DNA of 64,000 nucleotides from Ascarosepion bandense (GCA_037127315.1 JBBBDQ010001270.1:1677001-1741000); one strand, 5' to 3'; positions 1-10,879 are shown, counted from the stretch's first letter. A program made the numbers and translations. Notes: generated by a model from the sequence alone, not told the origin.

Positions 1-175
1 AAACTTTCAACGAAATAATAAAATACTAAATATCTATGTTTTAAACTTATTACAATCACATTATTAAGTAATAATCTATAAATAAGATATATACATATAA
101 ATTACCGGACTAAATCATTGCAATATTACAATTAATCAGAATAAATTATATACCATAATAAATAATAATAAAACA

Positions 176-264
<89 letters not shown>

Positions 265-314
265 TACCGTGAGGCTACCTGAAAATGAAAGAAAGAAAAA
301 TGTAAAAAAGGGAT

Positions 315-379
<65 letters not shown>

Positions 380-408
380 TTAAGAGACTGGACTGGACTG
401 GACTGGAC

Positions 409-477
<69 letters not shown>

Positions 478-506
478 TTAAGAGACTGGACTGGACTGGA
501 CTGGAC

Positions 507-567
<61 letters not shown>

Positions 568-596
568 TTAAGAGACTGGACTGGACTGGACTGGAC

Positions 597-673
<77 letters not shown>

Positions 674-739
674 TTAAGAAACTGGACTGGACTGGACTGG
701 ACTGGACTAGATAGATAGATATATAGATAGATAGATAGC

Positions 740-804
<65 letters not shown>

Positions 805-836
805 TTAAGAGACTGGATTGGACTGGACTGGACTAG

Positions 837-867
<31 letters not shown>

Positions 868-897
868 GATAGATAGATTTAAGAGACTGGACTGGAC

Positions 898-964
<67 letters not shown>

Positions 965-1035
965 TGGACTGGACTAGATAGATAGATAGATTTAAGAGAC
1001 TGGACTGGACTGGACTGGACTGGACTGGACTGGAC

Positions 1036-1088
<53 letters not shown>

Positions 1089-1175
1089 TTAAGAGACTGG
1101 ACTGGACTGGACTGGACTGGACTAGATAGATAGATTTAAGAGACTGGACTGGACTAGATAGATAGATAGATAGAT
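176..1175. repeat. Compound (GATA)n microsatellite with a TTTAAGAGACTGGACTGG spacer
   Basis: A short (TA)n and (GA)n lead into ~1 kb of GATA repeats. Nine times, at about 379, 478, 568, 672, 803, 877, 989, 1087 and 1135, the array is broken by TTTAAGAGACTGGACTGG followed by a variable number of GGACT pentamers. The GATA plus pentamer block is therefore itself the unit of a higher-order tandem array of roughly 50-130 bp period. Confidence 0.95.
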
Positions 1176-1185
1176 TGGTATATAT

Positions 1186-1400
1186 GAACCGAAGTTATGC
1201 AGCATCGAATCTGGTCAGTGCCTAGACGGTTTATCGGTTTGGTAGTAAGTTTTCTGCTGCAATGGATAATAACCTGGAATTATTTATTCGGAGAGCTGTT
1301 ACAATTCTGGTTGTGTTGTTTTTAGCCACCTTCGCGTAGTTTCCCTTTGGAAAGGCATGAATCAACATCTTCACCAGTCATGGTCTAATTAGTACGTCAT
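1186..1400 (+). other. Possible very diverged SINE body
   Basis: The stretch at about 1330-1400 (CCTTTGGAAAGGCATGAATC and what follows) resembles the central part of the SINE copies elsewhere in the window (CCTTGGGAAAGGCATTAATC, for example near 16,790). No clear A or B box is visible upstream, so this is a weak resemblance only. Confidence 0.25.
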
Positions 1401-1431
1401 GGATCAGGAAACCATTATCATCTAAAAAATG

Positions 1432-1482
1432 GACAGGCCTGAAGGAGACTACCCCCACCTTTAAATTTGTTGTTTTTCATTG

Positions 1483-1516
<34 letters not shown>

Positions 1517-2262
1517 TCAGTGCAATTTGATCGATTACACCCTAAACTTTCTGATTGTTAAAAACAAATTTGGAAAATTTTAGTATTTAAACAATTTTAG
1601 GGGTTTCAGGTTTTCATACAACGTTATAGTAAATCGATCCTCCATTTTGGAACCACTCGCCGGTACGACATTACCACCACTTGTAAATTTGTTATCTTTT
1701 TTTTTTTATTACTTTTTTTCAGTGCAATCTTATCGACTGAATCCTAAACTTTCCAATTGACAAAAAAAATTGTAAAAATTTCAGCATTTAAACAATTTTG
1801 AGTGGGGCTCAGTAGGTCATACAACCTTATAATAAATCGATCCTGTGCAATTAACTTTTTTGCTTGCTCATATTCAACAACTTAATTCTTTGCGAAATTT
1901 TTTAATAAAGTCATTTTTGGAGTTTCCGAGAAAGATGCCATCGTAAGACCTGAAGAAAACTTGAAAAAGACAAAAAAAAAAAACGATAAACAAAAAAAAA
2001 CAAAAAAACAATTCGTTCCAAAAAAACAAAACAAAACAAAGTCACTCCAACGCGAGTGGGTCCAAAATGGAGGATCGATTTACTATAACGTTGTATGAGA
2101 AATTGAGATCCCCGGTAAAATTGGTTAAATATTGAAATTTTTCAAAAATTCTCTTTGATAATCTGAAACTTTATGTAATAATCGATAAGACTGCACTGAA
2201 AAAAAAAAAAAATGAAAAACAACAAATTTAAAGATAGTGGTAGTCTCCTTCAAGTCCGTCAA
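1432..2262. repeat. Three related ~200 bp modules, two direct and one inverted
   Basis: A module containing a T-rich run, TTTCAGTGCAAT, ATCGAT and ATAGTAAATCGATCCTCC occurs at about 1432-1660, again in the same orientation at about 1675-1845, and in reverse complement at 2050-2262. The minus-strand open frame at 2125-2337 falls in this non-coding module and I do not regard it as a gene. Confidence 0.75.
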
Positions 2263-2379
2263 ATAATTTATTTCGGGCTTCAAATAACCTGCAAAAAAAT
2301 TTTTGATAAACCGCAAAAAAGAAAAAAGAAAAAACATCAGTCAATCAAAAAATATCAAAGTGAAAAAGTCATTTAAACA

Positions 2380-2490
2380 ACTGAGGCCATGTGTCATAAA
2401 CATGTGAGTAAAGGTGAGGACAATAGTCCAAACGATGTAAATCGTGTAAATACTACCTCATCTAAGAAATATAGACAAATACAGAGAACG
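2380..2490 (+). repeat. Copy of the GATGAGGAC/GTCCGAA repeat module (diverged)
   Basis: GGTGAGGACAATAGTCCAAA at about 2414-2433, followed by AAATACTACCTCATCT, matches the ends of the inverted modules at 28,065-28,805 and 38,925-39,265. It is one more dispersed copy, probably from a Penelope-like terminal repeat. Confidence 0.5.
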
Positions 2491-2670
2491 AAAATTCAAC
2501 ACCGAAATCTGTAGGCAGACTGGGATAGCAAAAAATGATTTTCAAAAGCCAAGCAAAGTATTAAGAAACAAAAATATCGTTAAAGAAAAAAAAATACTGA
2601 AATTGTTATGTAATATCACACATCTTATTAGCAGTGAATAATTTTTTTTTCTTTTTCAGGATGTCTCACG

Positions 2671-2671
2671 G

Positions 2672-2711
<40 letters not shown>

Positions 2712-2858
2712 ATTTAGTCTTTTCGGATCTCTCTATTTAATTTTTTAAAAATCTATTTATATGTCTGTCTACCTGTCTGCGTATATAACAATTTATTTTG
2801 TTCATATATATCTATATGTCTCTATTTTAGTTCGTTCATATCTATTTTGATATGTTCA

Positions 2859-2899
<41 letters not shown>
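2671..2899. repeat. (TATC)n microsatellites of the right arm
   Basis: Two TATC arrays at 2671-2710 and 2861-2899 are separated by TATC-derived degenerate sequence. They mirror the GATA arrays of the left arm. Confidence 0.9.
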
Positions 2900-2900
<1 letters not shown>

Positions 2901-3043
2901 GTTTTATCATTTATTATGGTATATCATTTATTCTGATTAATTGCAATATTGCAATGATTTAGGATGGTAATTTATATGTATGTATCTTATTTATAGATTA
3001 TTACTTAATAATGTGATTGTAATAAGTTTAATATATAGATATT

Positions 3044-3396
3044 TGGAGTAGATAGACTAAACTATCGTCCGGTTCACACTTCAACCTCGTCTATTGAACA
3101 GGTGAAGAGGCTCATACCTTGTTCCCTGTTTAGGATGTGATTTCCGGCTTTCTCTTTCCCAACCTTTTCACTCTTTTCTTTTTTTCTTTTTTTTTTCAAT
3201 TGGAGTAGATAGACTAAACTATCGCCCGGTTCACACTCCACCTTCGTCTATTGAACAGGTGAAGAGGCTCATACCTTGTTCCCTGTTCAGGATGTGGTTT
3301 CCGGCTTTCTCTTTCCCAATCTTTTCACTCTTACGTAGCCCCCTGCACATCAGTGACGTTACCGCCTTGCTCAGGGTGATATGATTAAAAAAAAAA
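3044..3396 (+). mobile_element. LINE-tailed retroposon with two tandem 5' monomers
   Basis: A ~160 bp monomer starting GGAGTAGATAGACTAAAC occurs twice (about 3044 and 3203). The first copy ends in a T-rich tract and CAATT. The second instead runs into a tail (CCCCCTGCACATCAG, GCCTTGCTCAGGG, TGATATGATTAAAAA) nearly identical to the 3' ends of the LINE-A copies at 30,340-30,800 and 44,020-44,312. It interrupts the right arm of the 1-3425 inverted repeat, so it inserted later. A minus-strand relative is at 6312-6715. It looks like a non-autonomous element moved by LINE-A proteins. Confidence 0.7.
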
Positions 3397-3487
3397 TTAG
3401 TATTTTATTATTTCGTTGAAAGTGTCTAACAGTTCACATGATTTTTCAAATATTTTTATTTGTTTATTAAAAGTTCACTTAATATTC

Positions 3488-3558
3488 ATATATATATATA
3501 TATATAAATATATGTGTGTGTGTGTGTGTGTGTCTACCTGTCAGTTTTAGTATGTTAA

Positions 3559-3605
<47 letters not shown>

Positions 3606-3606
3606 G
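3488..3606. repeat. (TA)n, (TG)n and (TATC)n microsatellites
   Basis: Simple repeats visible directly: TA at 3488-3506, TG at 3512-3532 and TATC at 3561-3606. Confidence 0.95.
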
Positions 3607-3624
3607 TGGCTGCCTTTCTATCTA

Positions 3625-3815
3625 AAGAAGAAGAGATTTGAAGAAACAGAAAATGTGATACTACAGTAGGATGCTGAGAAAACCCTAGACTGAAGATGTG
3701 AGCAACAATGAAGTCTTAGAAAAAGAAGCAGCTGGAATTTTTAAAGCACATAATGAGGCAAAAGGGCTTGGAAAATTTGACACTCGCAGGTCATACCGAA
3801 TTTAAGATTTGAGAC
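3625..3815 (+). pseudogene. LINE-B (RTE-like) C-terminal fragment
   Basis: Across shifting frames the strand still reads pieces of the family signature MWFYRRMLRIPWTEHV and NEVLEK (here TTVGC-ENPRLKM and NNEVLEKEAA), seen far better at 23,465-23,946 and 24,475-25,070. It is non-functional and leads directly into the ~140 bp tandem array. Confidence 0.55.
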
Positions 3816-3878
3816 GGGAAAACGGTACATATTGTAACTGGCACACTTCGGTAATTAGATTTGAACAAAATAGAAAAA

Positions 3879-4830
3879 TTACTAAAAGCAACTAAAGAGG
3901 GAACATTGTGGAGAGCCATGATCGCCTACATCCTGAAGGGACACGCTGCATAAAAAAGTTCTTGTGTTAATTAATAACAGAGCAGGGTTTAGGACAGACC
4001 ACAAAAAAGATTTAATTTATCAAAAGCTACAAAGAGCAGTGAATTGTGGGGAGGAATGATCGTCAACATCCTGAAGGGGCCAGGCAGATAGAAGAACAAA
4101 ATGTGCCTGGGTTAATAAATAGCACAACACGGATTAGGAGAGATAACACAAGGATAAAATCTACTAAAAGCTGCAAAGGACAGGAAATTGGGGAGAGCCA
4201 TAATCGTTTACATGCCACTTGGAAAAAGAAAATGTGATTGTGTTAATAGATGGCAGGATACGGTTTAGGGAAGATATTAAATAGATAAAGATTACTAAAA
4301 GCTATATAAGATAAGAAATTGTGGAGAGCCATGATCGCCCACATTCTGAGGAGAACTACCGCTTAGAGCAAAAGAAAATATGCTCGTATTAATAGATGGC
4401 GGGACAAGGTTTAGGGAAGATATAAAAAAAAATATAAACTTTGCTAAGAGCTAAAAATGACAAGAAACTGTGGAGAGCCTTGATCGCTCACCTTCTGAAA
4501 AGACACGCCACTTGGAGTCAAAAAATATGCTCCTATTAATAGGTAGCAGGACAAAGTTTAGGGAAGATATCAAAAGGTTAAACTTTACTAAAAGCTAAAA
4601 AGACAGGAAATCGTGAAGAGTCATGACCTCCTACATAATAAAGGGACATATAAGAAGAAAATATGCTCGTTTTAATAGAAGGCAGGACAAAGTTTATAAA
4701 GATATCAAAAGAATAAAAGTAAATAAGAGTTACAAAGGGTAGGAAATTGTGGAGAGCTATGACCGCCCGCGTCCTGAAGGCACACGGTCCACTGCAGAAC
4801 CAGAAGAAGACATTACTACTCAAGAAGATC
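3879..4830 (+). repeat. ~140 bp tandem array built from the LINE-B 3' end
   Basis: Seven units start near 3879, 4017, 4161, 4292, 4441, 4585 and 4721, spaced 129-149 bp. Each starts like TTACTAAAAGCTA, continues with GGAAATTGTGGAGAGCCATG, ATCGCC and CCTGAAGGGACACGC, then has a ~60 bp linker with ATATGCTCGT and GGTTTAGGGAAGATAT. The first half is the LINE-B C-terminal coding end (compare KWKSMAAYVLK in the copy at 23,465). The last unit ends in AGAAGAAGA, like other LINE-B 3' ends. Confidence 0.8.
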
Positions 4831-4839
4831 GCTAAAATT

Positions 4840-6029
4840 AGAATGAAGTAGTTAATTGATATATTTCTTTGATTAATGAATGTGACGGTTTGTATTAGAA
4901 GTTGAACCCTTCACGTTGATTTTACTTTCAGCGCCGACAAAATTAACGCCACCGCACATCCGATAAGATGCAACATATTTCTTCCGGCTCGGACTTAAAA
5001 ATAGTTTTACTTTGCAAATCTGTTAGAAGCAACACCGAACTTTTACTAAAGTATTTATTCATTCTTTTCATGAAGACAATTACCTCTCTGGCGCACGCAA
5101 TCTTTTTTCTTCTTCTGGACAGTAGTCGATGACGGTGGGCAAAAATTGAAGAAACAATTTCGATTGAACAATGACGCTTTTACACGAAAAGAGGTGACAA
5201 GGATAAAACAAACGACAAGTCAGAAAATCTAATTATTTTGCTCAATTTGTATTGAAGTAGATCCAGAATTCCGACTCGTAATAAAATAAACACCAAGTCT
5301 ACTTTTTGTCTCCGAGTCCGTTCAAGGAAAGCGCGAAATTTTTACTGATAATGGGCAAATTTGAGACCGCCACGAAAATTGACGCTGCAGTCGACTCGGA
5401 GGTCCATTACCACCCTTTATTATCGAATATTGAAGAAGATAGCCGCCAGGTGGCGTACCGATTGATTAGGTTTAGAATCATTTCACGAGTGACTTGTCTT
5501 TGATTACACAGGTAAATTGTACGAGTGAATGCAATGTCTCAAATTGGACTCTATTCGCTTGCAAGGCAAGGTTAAAGCCTATTCATACCATTTTTTTTTT
5601 ATGTATACACGAAAATCTGCTTAGTGTACGCTGGAGAGATTATGGAAGCTAATTTAGTTAAGAGTTTATATAAGTGTTGTTTTTATTGTTCCGACTTCAA
5701 ATACTAAAGTTTTAGACTTTTATCAACAACGCTTGAGCGTTTCTTCACCTGCTAATTGCAAACTCTATTGTCTACAAGGCATAAGTCTCTTGCGCTAGGA
5801 TTTCACAATGTCAGGGAAAATTTTAGAAGTATGCTTTAACTTTTCTCAGTTTTATATTTTTTGTGAAGTCAGTCGGATACAAAAGGACAATTAAAATGGA
5901 TTCCACATGACTTCAAAGAGTCGTATATGGATCAGCAATTTCTTGTTCGATACAAAATTCGATTTTGAACAAAAAGATTATTGGCTAGGTTAGGCAGCTT
6001 AATTGAACGATATATCAAACCTTGTTGAG
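4840..6029. other. No recognisable feature
   Basis: Unique-looking AT-rich sequence. A 65-codon frame at 5306-5503 opens only with TTG and matches nothing I know, so I do not call it. Confidence 0.6.
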
Positions 6030-6857
6030 TTATTTACTCTCGAATGTATACATTTTATAAGGAAGGTTATTTAACGTGGAATATACACATTTTGTAAATA
6101 GGTTATTTCATGTGGAATATATATTTTTTAATCGTAGATTATTTAATGTAAAATATTTATATTTAAAAGTAAACTGTTTAATGTCGATATATACATTTTA
6201 CAAAAAGGTTATTTAAGTGAAATATACACATTATAAAAGTAGTTTATTTAATGTGGAATATATACGTTTCATAAGTAAATTATTTATTATGGAATGTATA
6301 CATTTTTACTTTTTTTTTTAATCATATCACCCTGAGCAAGGCGGTAACGCCACTGAAGCGCAGGGGATACGTAGGAGTGAAAAGATTCGAAAAGAGAAAG
6401 CCGGAGACCACACCCTAAACAGGGAACAAGTTATGAGCCTCTTCACCTGTTCAATAGACGTGGGTGGAGTGTAAACTGGGCGATAGTGTAGTCTATCTAC
6501 TCCAATTGACAAAAAAAAAAAAAAAGAAAGAAAAGAGTGAAAAGATTGGAAAAGAAAAATCCGGAAACCACATCCTAAACTAGGAACAAGGGATGAGCCT
6601 TTTCACTTGTTCAATAGATGTGGGTGGAGTGTGAACCGGGCGATAGTGTAGTCTGTCTACTCCAATTGAAAAAAAAAAAGAAAAGAGTGAAAAGATTGGA
6701 AAAGTAAAACGATATCAATCAGTAAAACATTATTTAATATGGAATATATACATTTTAAGAATAGGTTATTTTATGAACAAGTTATTCAATGTGGTATTAT
6801 ATATATAAAGGCAATTTAGGGTCAAATATACATATTTTAAAAGTAGTTTATTTAAGG

Positions 6858-6899
<42 letters not shown>

Positions 6900-7320
6900 C
6901 AGTAGTTCATTCAATATAGAATGTTATTTAATATGGAATATATTAAGTGTAGATTATGTACTGTTGAACATATACATTTTATAAGTAAATAATTCAAAAT
7001 GGTATATATGCATTTTAAAAGTAATATATTTAATGTCGAATATATGCATTTCAAAAGTAGGTTATTTAAATGAAATATAAACATTTTAAAAGTGGCATAT
7101 TTAATGTCGAATATATGCATTTTATAAGTAAATTCTTTAATATAAAAATATATATATTTTCTGTTTAGGAATATATACATTCTTCTGTATAAGTTATTTG
7201 CTGTCAAATATATACATGTTTAAAAGTAGTTTATGTAATGTCAAATATATAAATTTTCTAAGTAGGTTATAGATGTAGAATAATGTTCTTGTTATGTGTA
7301 TGTTACTGAATGTAGAATAT
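6030..7320. repeat. Degenerate AT-rich tandem repeat (~40-60 bp period)
   Basis: Phrases such as TTATTTAATGTGGAATATA and TACATTTTATAAGTA recur about twenty times between 6030 and 6310 and again from 6720 to 7320. The array is interrupted by the retroposon at 6312-6715 and contains a (TA)n at 6859-6898. The minus-strand frame at 6911-7207, rich in LLKCIY repeats, is a by-product of the array. Confidence 0.75.
6312..6715 (-). mobile_element. LINE-tailed retroposon with more than two tandem monomers
   Basis: Read on the minus strand this is the same element as 3044-3396: a partial monomer (about 6680-6715), a complete one (about 6510-6675), then a monomer joined to the tail CGCTTCAGTGGCGTTACCGC and GGGTGATATGATTAAAAA. 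Monomers are bounded by CAATTGGAGTAGA and T-rich linkers. Monomer number differs between the two copies, so it is variable. It sits inside the AT-rich tandem array, a later insertion. Confidence 0.7.
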
Positions 7321-7332
7321 ATTCACTTATAT

Positions 7333-7349
7333 ATGTGTGTGTGTGTGTT

Positions 7350-7393
<44 letters not shown>
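7333..7393. repeat. (TG)n(TC)n(TG)n microsatellite
   Basis: Plain dinucleotide runs with a central CT tract. Confidence 0.95.
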
Positions 7394-7524
7394 AGGTAGA
7401 TGGATTTCTAGTAAGGAGGTGAAGGCAAACGCCGGATTATCTCTGGGTTACTTGGTTTCATTAGGAACAGTCTTAATAATATTGAGGATGTTGCGTCGGT
7501 TTAAAATTTACACTGACATTTGTA

Positions 7525-8221
7525 CAAGGTAACCAAAAAGTTCTGTCCTTTTTTAAAGGAAAAAAAAGTAAACGCTTCACAGTATGTGTAACTTATATTT
7601 AATCTTCGAAGTAATCGCCATCGGCATCCAGCACCTTCTGTCAACGTGTCTCCAGCTGTTCAATGCCCTTGCGGTAGAAATCGGGGGTTTTGCGGAAACC
7701 ACTTGCTCAGTTTGTACGTCTTATCTCGGCGGTTCAGGTGAAGTCTGTTTCATCGGAAACGTTGAACTGTCTTGCAAGTTCACACGTTAGACTACTATCC
7801 TCTTTAATGGCCGCCTTCAGGACTCCGTCATTCAAGACATGTGGTCGTCCACTGCGAAGCTCATCATGGAGAGACAAATCTCCAGACTTGAATTTTCGAA
7901 ATCAACGCTTTGCAGTACGTTCATTCACAGCTCTATCCCCAAACGCTTGACATATGCGACAACTTGATGCAGCCCCTGATAAGCCCACTTTAAAGTCGTA
8001 AAGCAAATAGCCCCGAACAAGATCTATAGACACTTTCATCCTTCTCACAACTGTCCGGCTTATAACAAATGGTCGGGCACGGTGCGCGTGTTTTAACAAT
8101 GTCTGATGTTCCTACTTCCGACTGTCCAAATTTAAAAACAATTGCTACACGCATTTCGTATATATTTCAATTTCATTCAATGACTAATAAAAAAACGGAC
8201 AGAACTTTTTTGTTTACCTTG
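7525..8221 (-). mobile_element. Mariner-type transposon, internally deleted, ends intact
   Basis: The 697 bp element is bounded by CAAGGTAACCAAAAAGTTCT on the left and its near-perfect inverse (AGAACTTTTTTGTTTACCTTG) on the right. Both ends abut TA (7523-7524 and 8222-8223), the target duplication expected for mariner. A full-length mariner is about 1.3 kb, so roughly half is missing. The remnant transposase reads on the minus strand. With both termini kept, it could in principle be moved by transposase made elsewhere. Confidence 0.85.
7600..8042 (-). pseudogene. Mariner transposase remnant, catalytic core deleted
   Basis: From the Met at 8042 the frame gives the mariner N-terminal helix-turn-helix region (YLLYDFKVGLSGAASS, RICQAFGD, VNERTAKR). 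A TGA at 7899-7901 replaces the usual Trp of the motif RWF. The same frame continues with FKSGDLSLHDE, LRSGRPHVLNDGVLKA and LARQFNVSDET to about 7785. After a shift come YKLSKWFPQNP and then directly the extreme C terminus (FYRKGIEQLETR, VLDADGDYFED, stop at 7600-7602). The central region with the three catalytic Asp residues is absent. At least one stop and a frameshift confirm it is dead. Confidence 0.85.
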
Positions 8222-8439
8222 TAATAAGTTAATAAGAATACTCGACTAACGCGTCGACAGCAATCAAAAGACAAAACAAACAAGGCTTAAACTAGAAAAA
8301 AGTACTGTGACCGAAGCGTGCACCATGGATTATGTCGGTATTTGAAAGCATTTTAATATTTATGAATAACGACATTGATATTAGTATACACATGCACACG
8401 TAGTATCGACACTAGGGTTTACACTCGCTTCAATTAAAA

Positions 8440-9400
8440 AATTGCCGAGGCTGACAAAGCCAACCTTGCTGCCAAGCTTAAAAAGGAGCTACGATCCGTA
8501 GCGGACTGGAGTAAGAAATGGCTTGTGGATTTTAATGCTTCCAAAACGAAGCTGCTATGTATTAACTATCAGAAAATCGCTTCTACCCCATAATTAGCAT
8601 GGATTAGGATAGTCTCTCTGAAAGTAAAACACATCGCCTCCTTGGGTTAACTCCCAAAACAGACCTCAAGTGGAATGACTATATAGAATCTATAGCTAAA
8701 TCTGCTGCTAAGAAGGTCGGTTCTCTATGCAAGGCCAGAGAGTTTTTCCCTCTGAAACAATCCTGCACATATATAAATCTACTACTTGCTCGCACATTGA
8801 ATACTGCTGCCATATCTGGTCGGGTGCTCCTGCTATCCACCTAGGTGTCCTTGATAAAATACAACGGAGAATCTGTAATGTGACAAATCCCGACTAAGCA
8901 TCTCAGATACAGTCACTTTCTCACCGGCGCAATGTGGCGTTTCTATGTCTCTTCTACAAATACTTTCACGGTTTCTGCTCCGATGAACTTAGCTCACTGG
9001 TACCCCTATATATAAATTTATTCGAGCCACAAAATTAGCAACTAGGCCCCACCGTTTTACTGTGAAACCAATAAATTGTAAACGCAAATTCTACTCCAGT
9101 AACTTTTGTTCTCGCACTTCCCACTTGTGGAATTCCCTTCCGTTTACTTGCTTTCCCGACAGCTACAATCTTCAAAATTTCAAATGTAAAGCCAATAGTC
9201 ATCTCCTATCTCATTAACTTACATCCTCTCTCTCTCACACTCCTCTCTCCGTCCACTCCACCCTCATCAGTATTCTCATCCTTTTCTTACCCACTTACCG
9301 ACACCCCCTATAACCTGTCACTCATAACTTTCCTCCTATGTAACTCCCTGTAAAATGGTTTGCTTGTGGCGACGCGATTATATATATATATTGTGTTTTT
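8440..9400 (+). pseudogene. LINE-A (CR1/Jockey-group) 3' half: RT C-terminal region plus 3' UTR
   Basis: The plus strand reads, with several stops and shifts, DWSKKWLVDFNASKTKLLC, then DLKWNDYIESIAKSAAKK, VGSLCKAREFF, HIYKST, YCCHIWSGAPAIH, SLSHRRNVAFLCLFYKYFHG and FCSDELSSLVP. This is the region downstream of the catalytic YADD of a non-LTR reverse transcriptase; the better copy at 14,100-15,365 shows YADD itself. The 5' part is absent, the usual result of truncated reverse transcription. The end lacks the usual GCCTTGCTC tail and finishes near a (TA)n at 9381. Clade assignment is by recall of similar sequences. Confidence 0.75.
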
Positions 9401-10080
9401 CTTTAATCCGAAGTGAAAGAGTAGGAAGGTAAATTCCAAGAACCTGATCCTAATCAATATTAAAAAAATTTAACATTAAAAAAGTGATGCAGGCAGAGAG
9501 CTCAATGTATTAAGAATACAGAGCCAATATAAATGAGAAAAAATTTTCAAAATTCAAAGGTGTCGGATGTACATTTCGACATAGGATCTCTAATAGTGAC
9601 TCTATGTCACGTCATCGACATTGTTTTTCAAAATGGCGAAGGCCCTGAGTTTGTGTGGAGGGGTTTTTGGTTAACAACGGTCACAAAGTGGAAAAGGACA
9701 GAGCTGTTAGTCGCGGGGTTACAGGGTGTTGAAATGGTATATTTAGGAAGGGAAGGAACAGGAGTTCATTTTTTATAAAGATAGACAACTAAATGAGTTA
9801 AATTACTTTTTAAAGTTAAGATTTTGGGCTGTTTGAAGAGGTGTATTTAGGCGAGAAGGAATGGGTTTCAATTAAGGCAGCACTAATAATTACAGACTAA
9901 ACATCCGAAAATACAATGCTAACTTAACAGTAACTTAAATCGTCGAATAACCCAAAGAGGACTACCTCGTAGGTTAAATAATGGGGAAGAAAAAAAAAAA
10001 AGAAAGAAACAAACCGCGCACAAGACGAATACGTCTAGTGCTCGATTGAAAGAAAAAAAAAACGAGACGAAGCATTAAGA
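9401..10080. other. No recognisable feature
   Basis: AT-rich single-copy-looking DNA. The 81-codon frame at 9533-9778 (MRKNFQNSKVSDVHFDIGSL) matches no family I know. Bases from about 9960 show faint inverted similarity to 10,560-10,660 and may be the outer arm of the next element. Confidence 0.5.
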
Positions 10081-10084
10081 GTAA

Positions 10085-10232
10085 AGTGCTCTATACGAAA
10101 GTACGAAAGTAGAGCAAAAAATACAGTACACTAAATCTAAAATTGAGCCACCACCGACCGCGGTTTCACACAACGGATCGTCAGGGCCAGGCTAACAAGT
10201 TAGATTAGTGGTGGCTCAATTTTAGATTTAGT

Positions 10233-10277
<45 letters not shown>

Positions 10278-10600
10278 GTGAAAAGATCACAAGATCGCCA
10301 AGACCTACCGCGGTTTCGCACAACGGCTCGTCAGGGCAAAGGCAGACCAAGGATTTTTATTTTATTTATTTATTTATTTTTTTTCCCTCGAACCTCCCCT
10401 TCCCCAGTTGGGTACGCTGGTTTGTTAGTCTTTGCTCGGTGTGTCTATTTATTTGATTAATCTTTGGTCTGCCTTTTCCCTGACGAGCCGTTGTGCGAAA
10501 CCGCGGTAGGTCTTGGCGATCTTGTGATCTTTTCACGTGTGTTTTTGCTCTACGTTACTTCCTCTTTGTTAATTCGATTTGGTTAGTTTGTATCGAGCAC
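10085..10600. mobile_element. Foldback element with two successive near-perfect hairpins
   Basis: Hairpin 1 has a perfect 30 bp arm at 10,125-10,154 matching 10,208-10,237 in reverse. Hairpin 2 has 75 bp arms at 10,276-10,350 and 10,464-10,538 with one mismatch. Both contain a variant of CCGCGGTTTC, CACAACGG and TCGTCAGGG. Outside them, TAGAGCAAAAA (10,111) and TTTTTGCTCTA (10,544) form a third, weaker outer pair. A (TA)n separates the hairpins. No coding capacity; consistent with a MITE or foldback element. The near identity of the arms suggests recent origin or gene conversion. Confidence 0.75.
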
Positions 10601-10825
10601 TTTTCTTTCTTTGTGGTTGGTTCCGTTTGAGGGTTTTTTTTTCTTTGCTGCGAGGTACTGTATGTATTGTCGGTACTCCGCGGTTTTCTTTTTTTTTTCC
10701 CTCTTGTCCAACGCTTTATAGCGACGGACAGTAACGGAGTTGGATTCTGCCGGTTATTTGTTGTCCTCAAAGTTTACTTTTGTAAAATTTTAGGATTTAG
10801 ATACGTACAGAGTCGGTCTTGTTGT

Positions 10826-10827
<2 letters not shown>

Positions 10828-10879
<52 letters not shown>

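Larger units (their letters stand above)
1..3425. mobile_element. Large nested inverted-repeat (foldback) element with microsatellites in its arms
   Basis: The first ~180 bases reappear in reverse complement at 2903-3042 and 3396-3425; the right copy is split by a later retroposon at 3044-3396. The match resumes farther in: the motif at 257-300 (GTGAGGCTACCTGAAAATG) is mirrored at 2640-2675, and each arm has a tetranucleotide array at that junction (GATA on the left, TATC on the right). Inside, a second inverted pair lies at about 1432-1660 and 2050-2262. No transposase is recognisable. The left terminus may lie just outside the window because the match runs to base 1. Foldback DNA transposon or palindromic duplication are both possible. 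Confidence 0.65.

Noticed and set aside
2125..2337. 70-codon hydrophobic minus frame as a small membrane protein
   Set aside because: It lies in a module that is repeated in both orientations and full of poly-T tracts; the frame is not kept in the other copies.
5306..5503. 65-codon frame MSPSPFKESAKF
   Set aside because: Opens with TTG, has no recognisable homology, and occurs in unremarkable AT-rich sequence.
6911..7207. 98-codon minus frame with repeated LLLKCIY
   Set aside because: Lies wholly in an AT-rich tandem repeat; no start context or homology.
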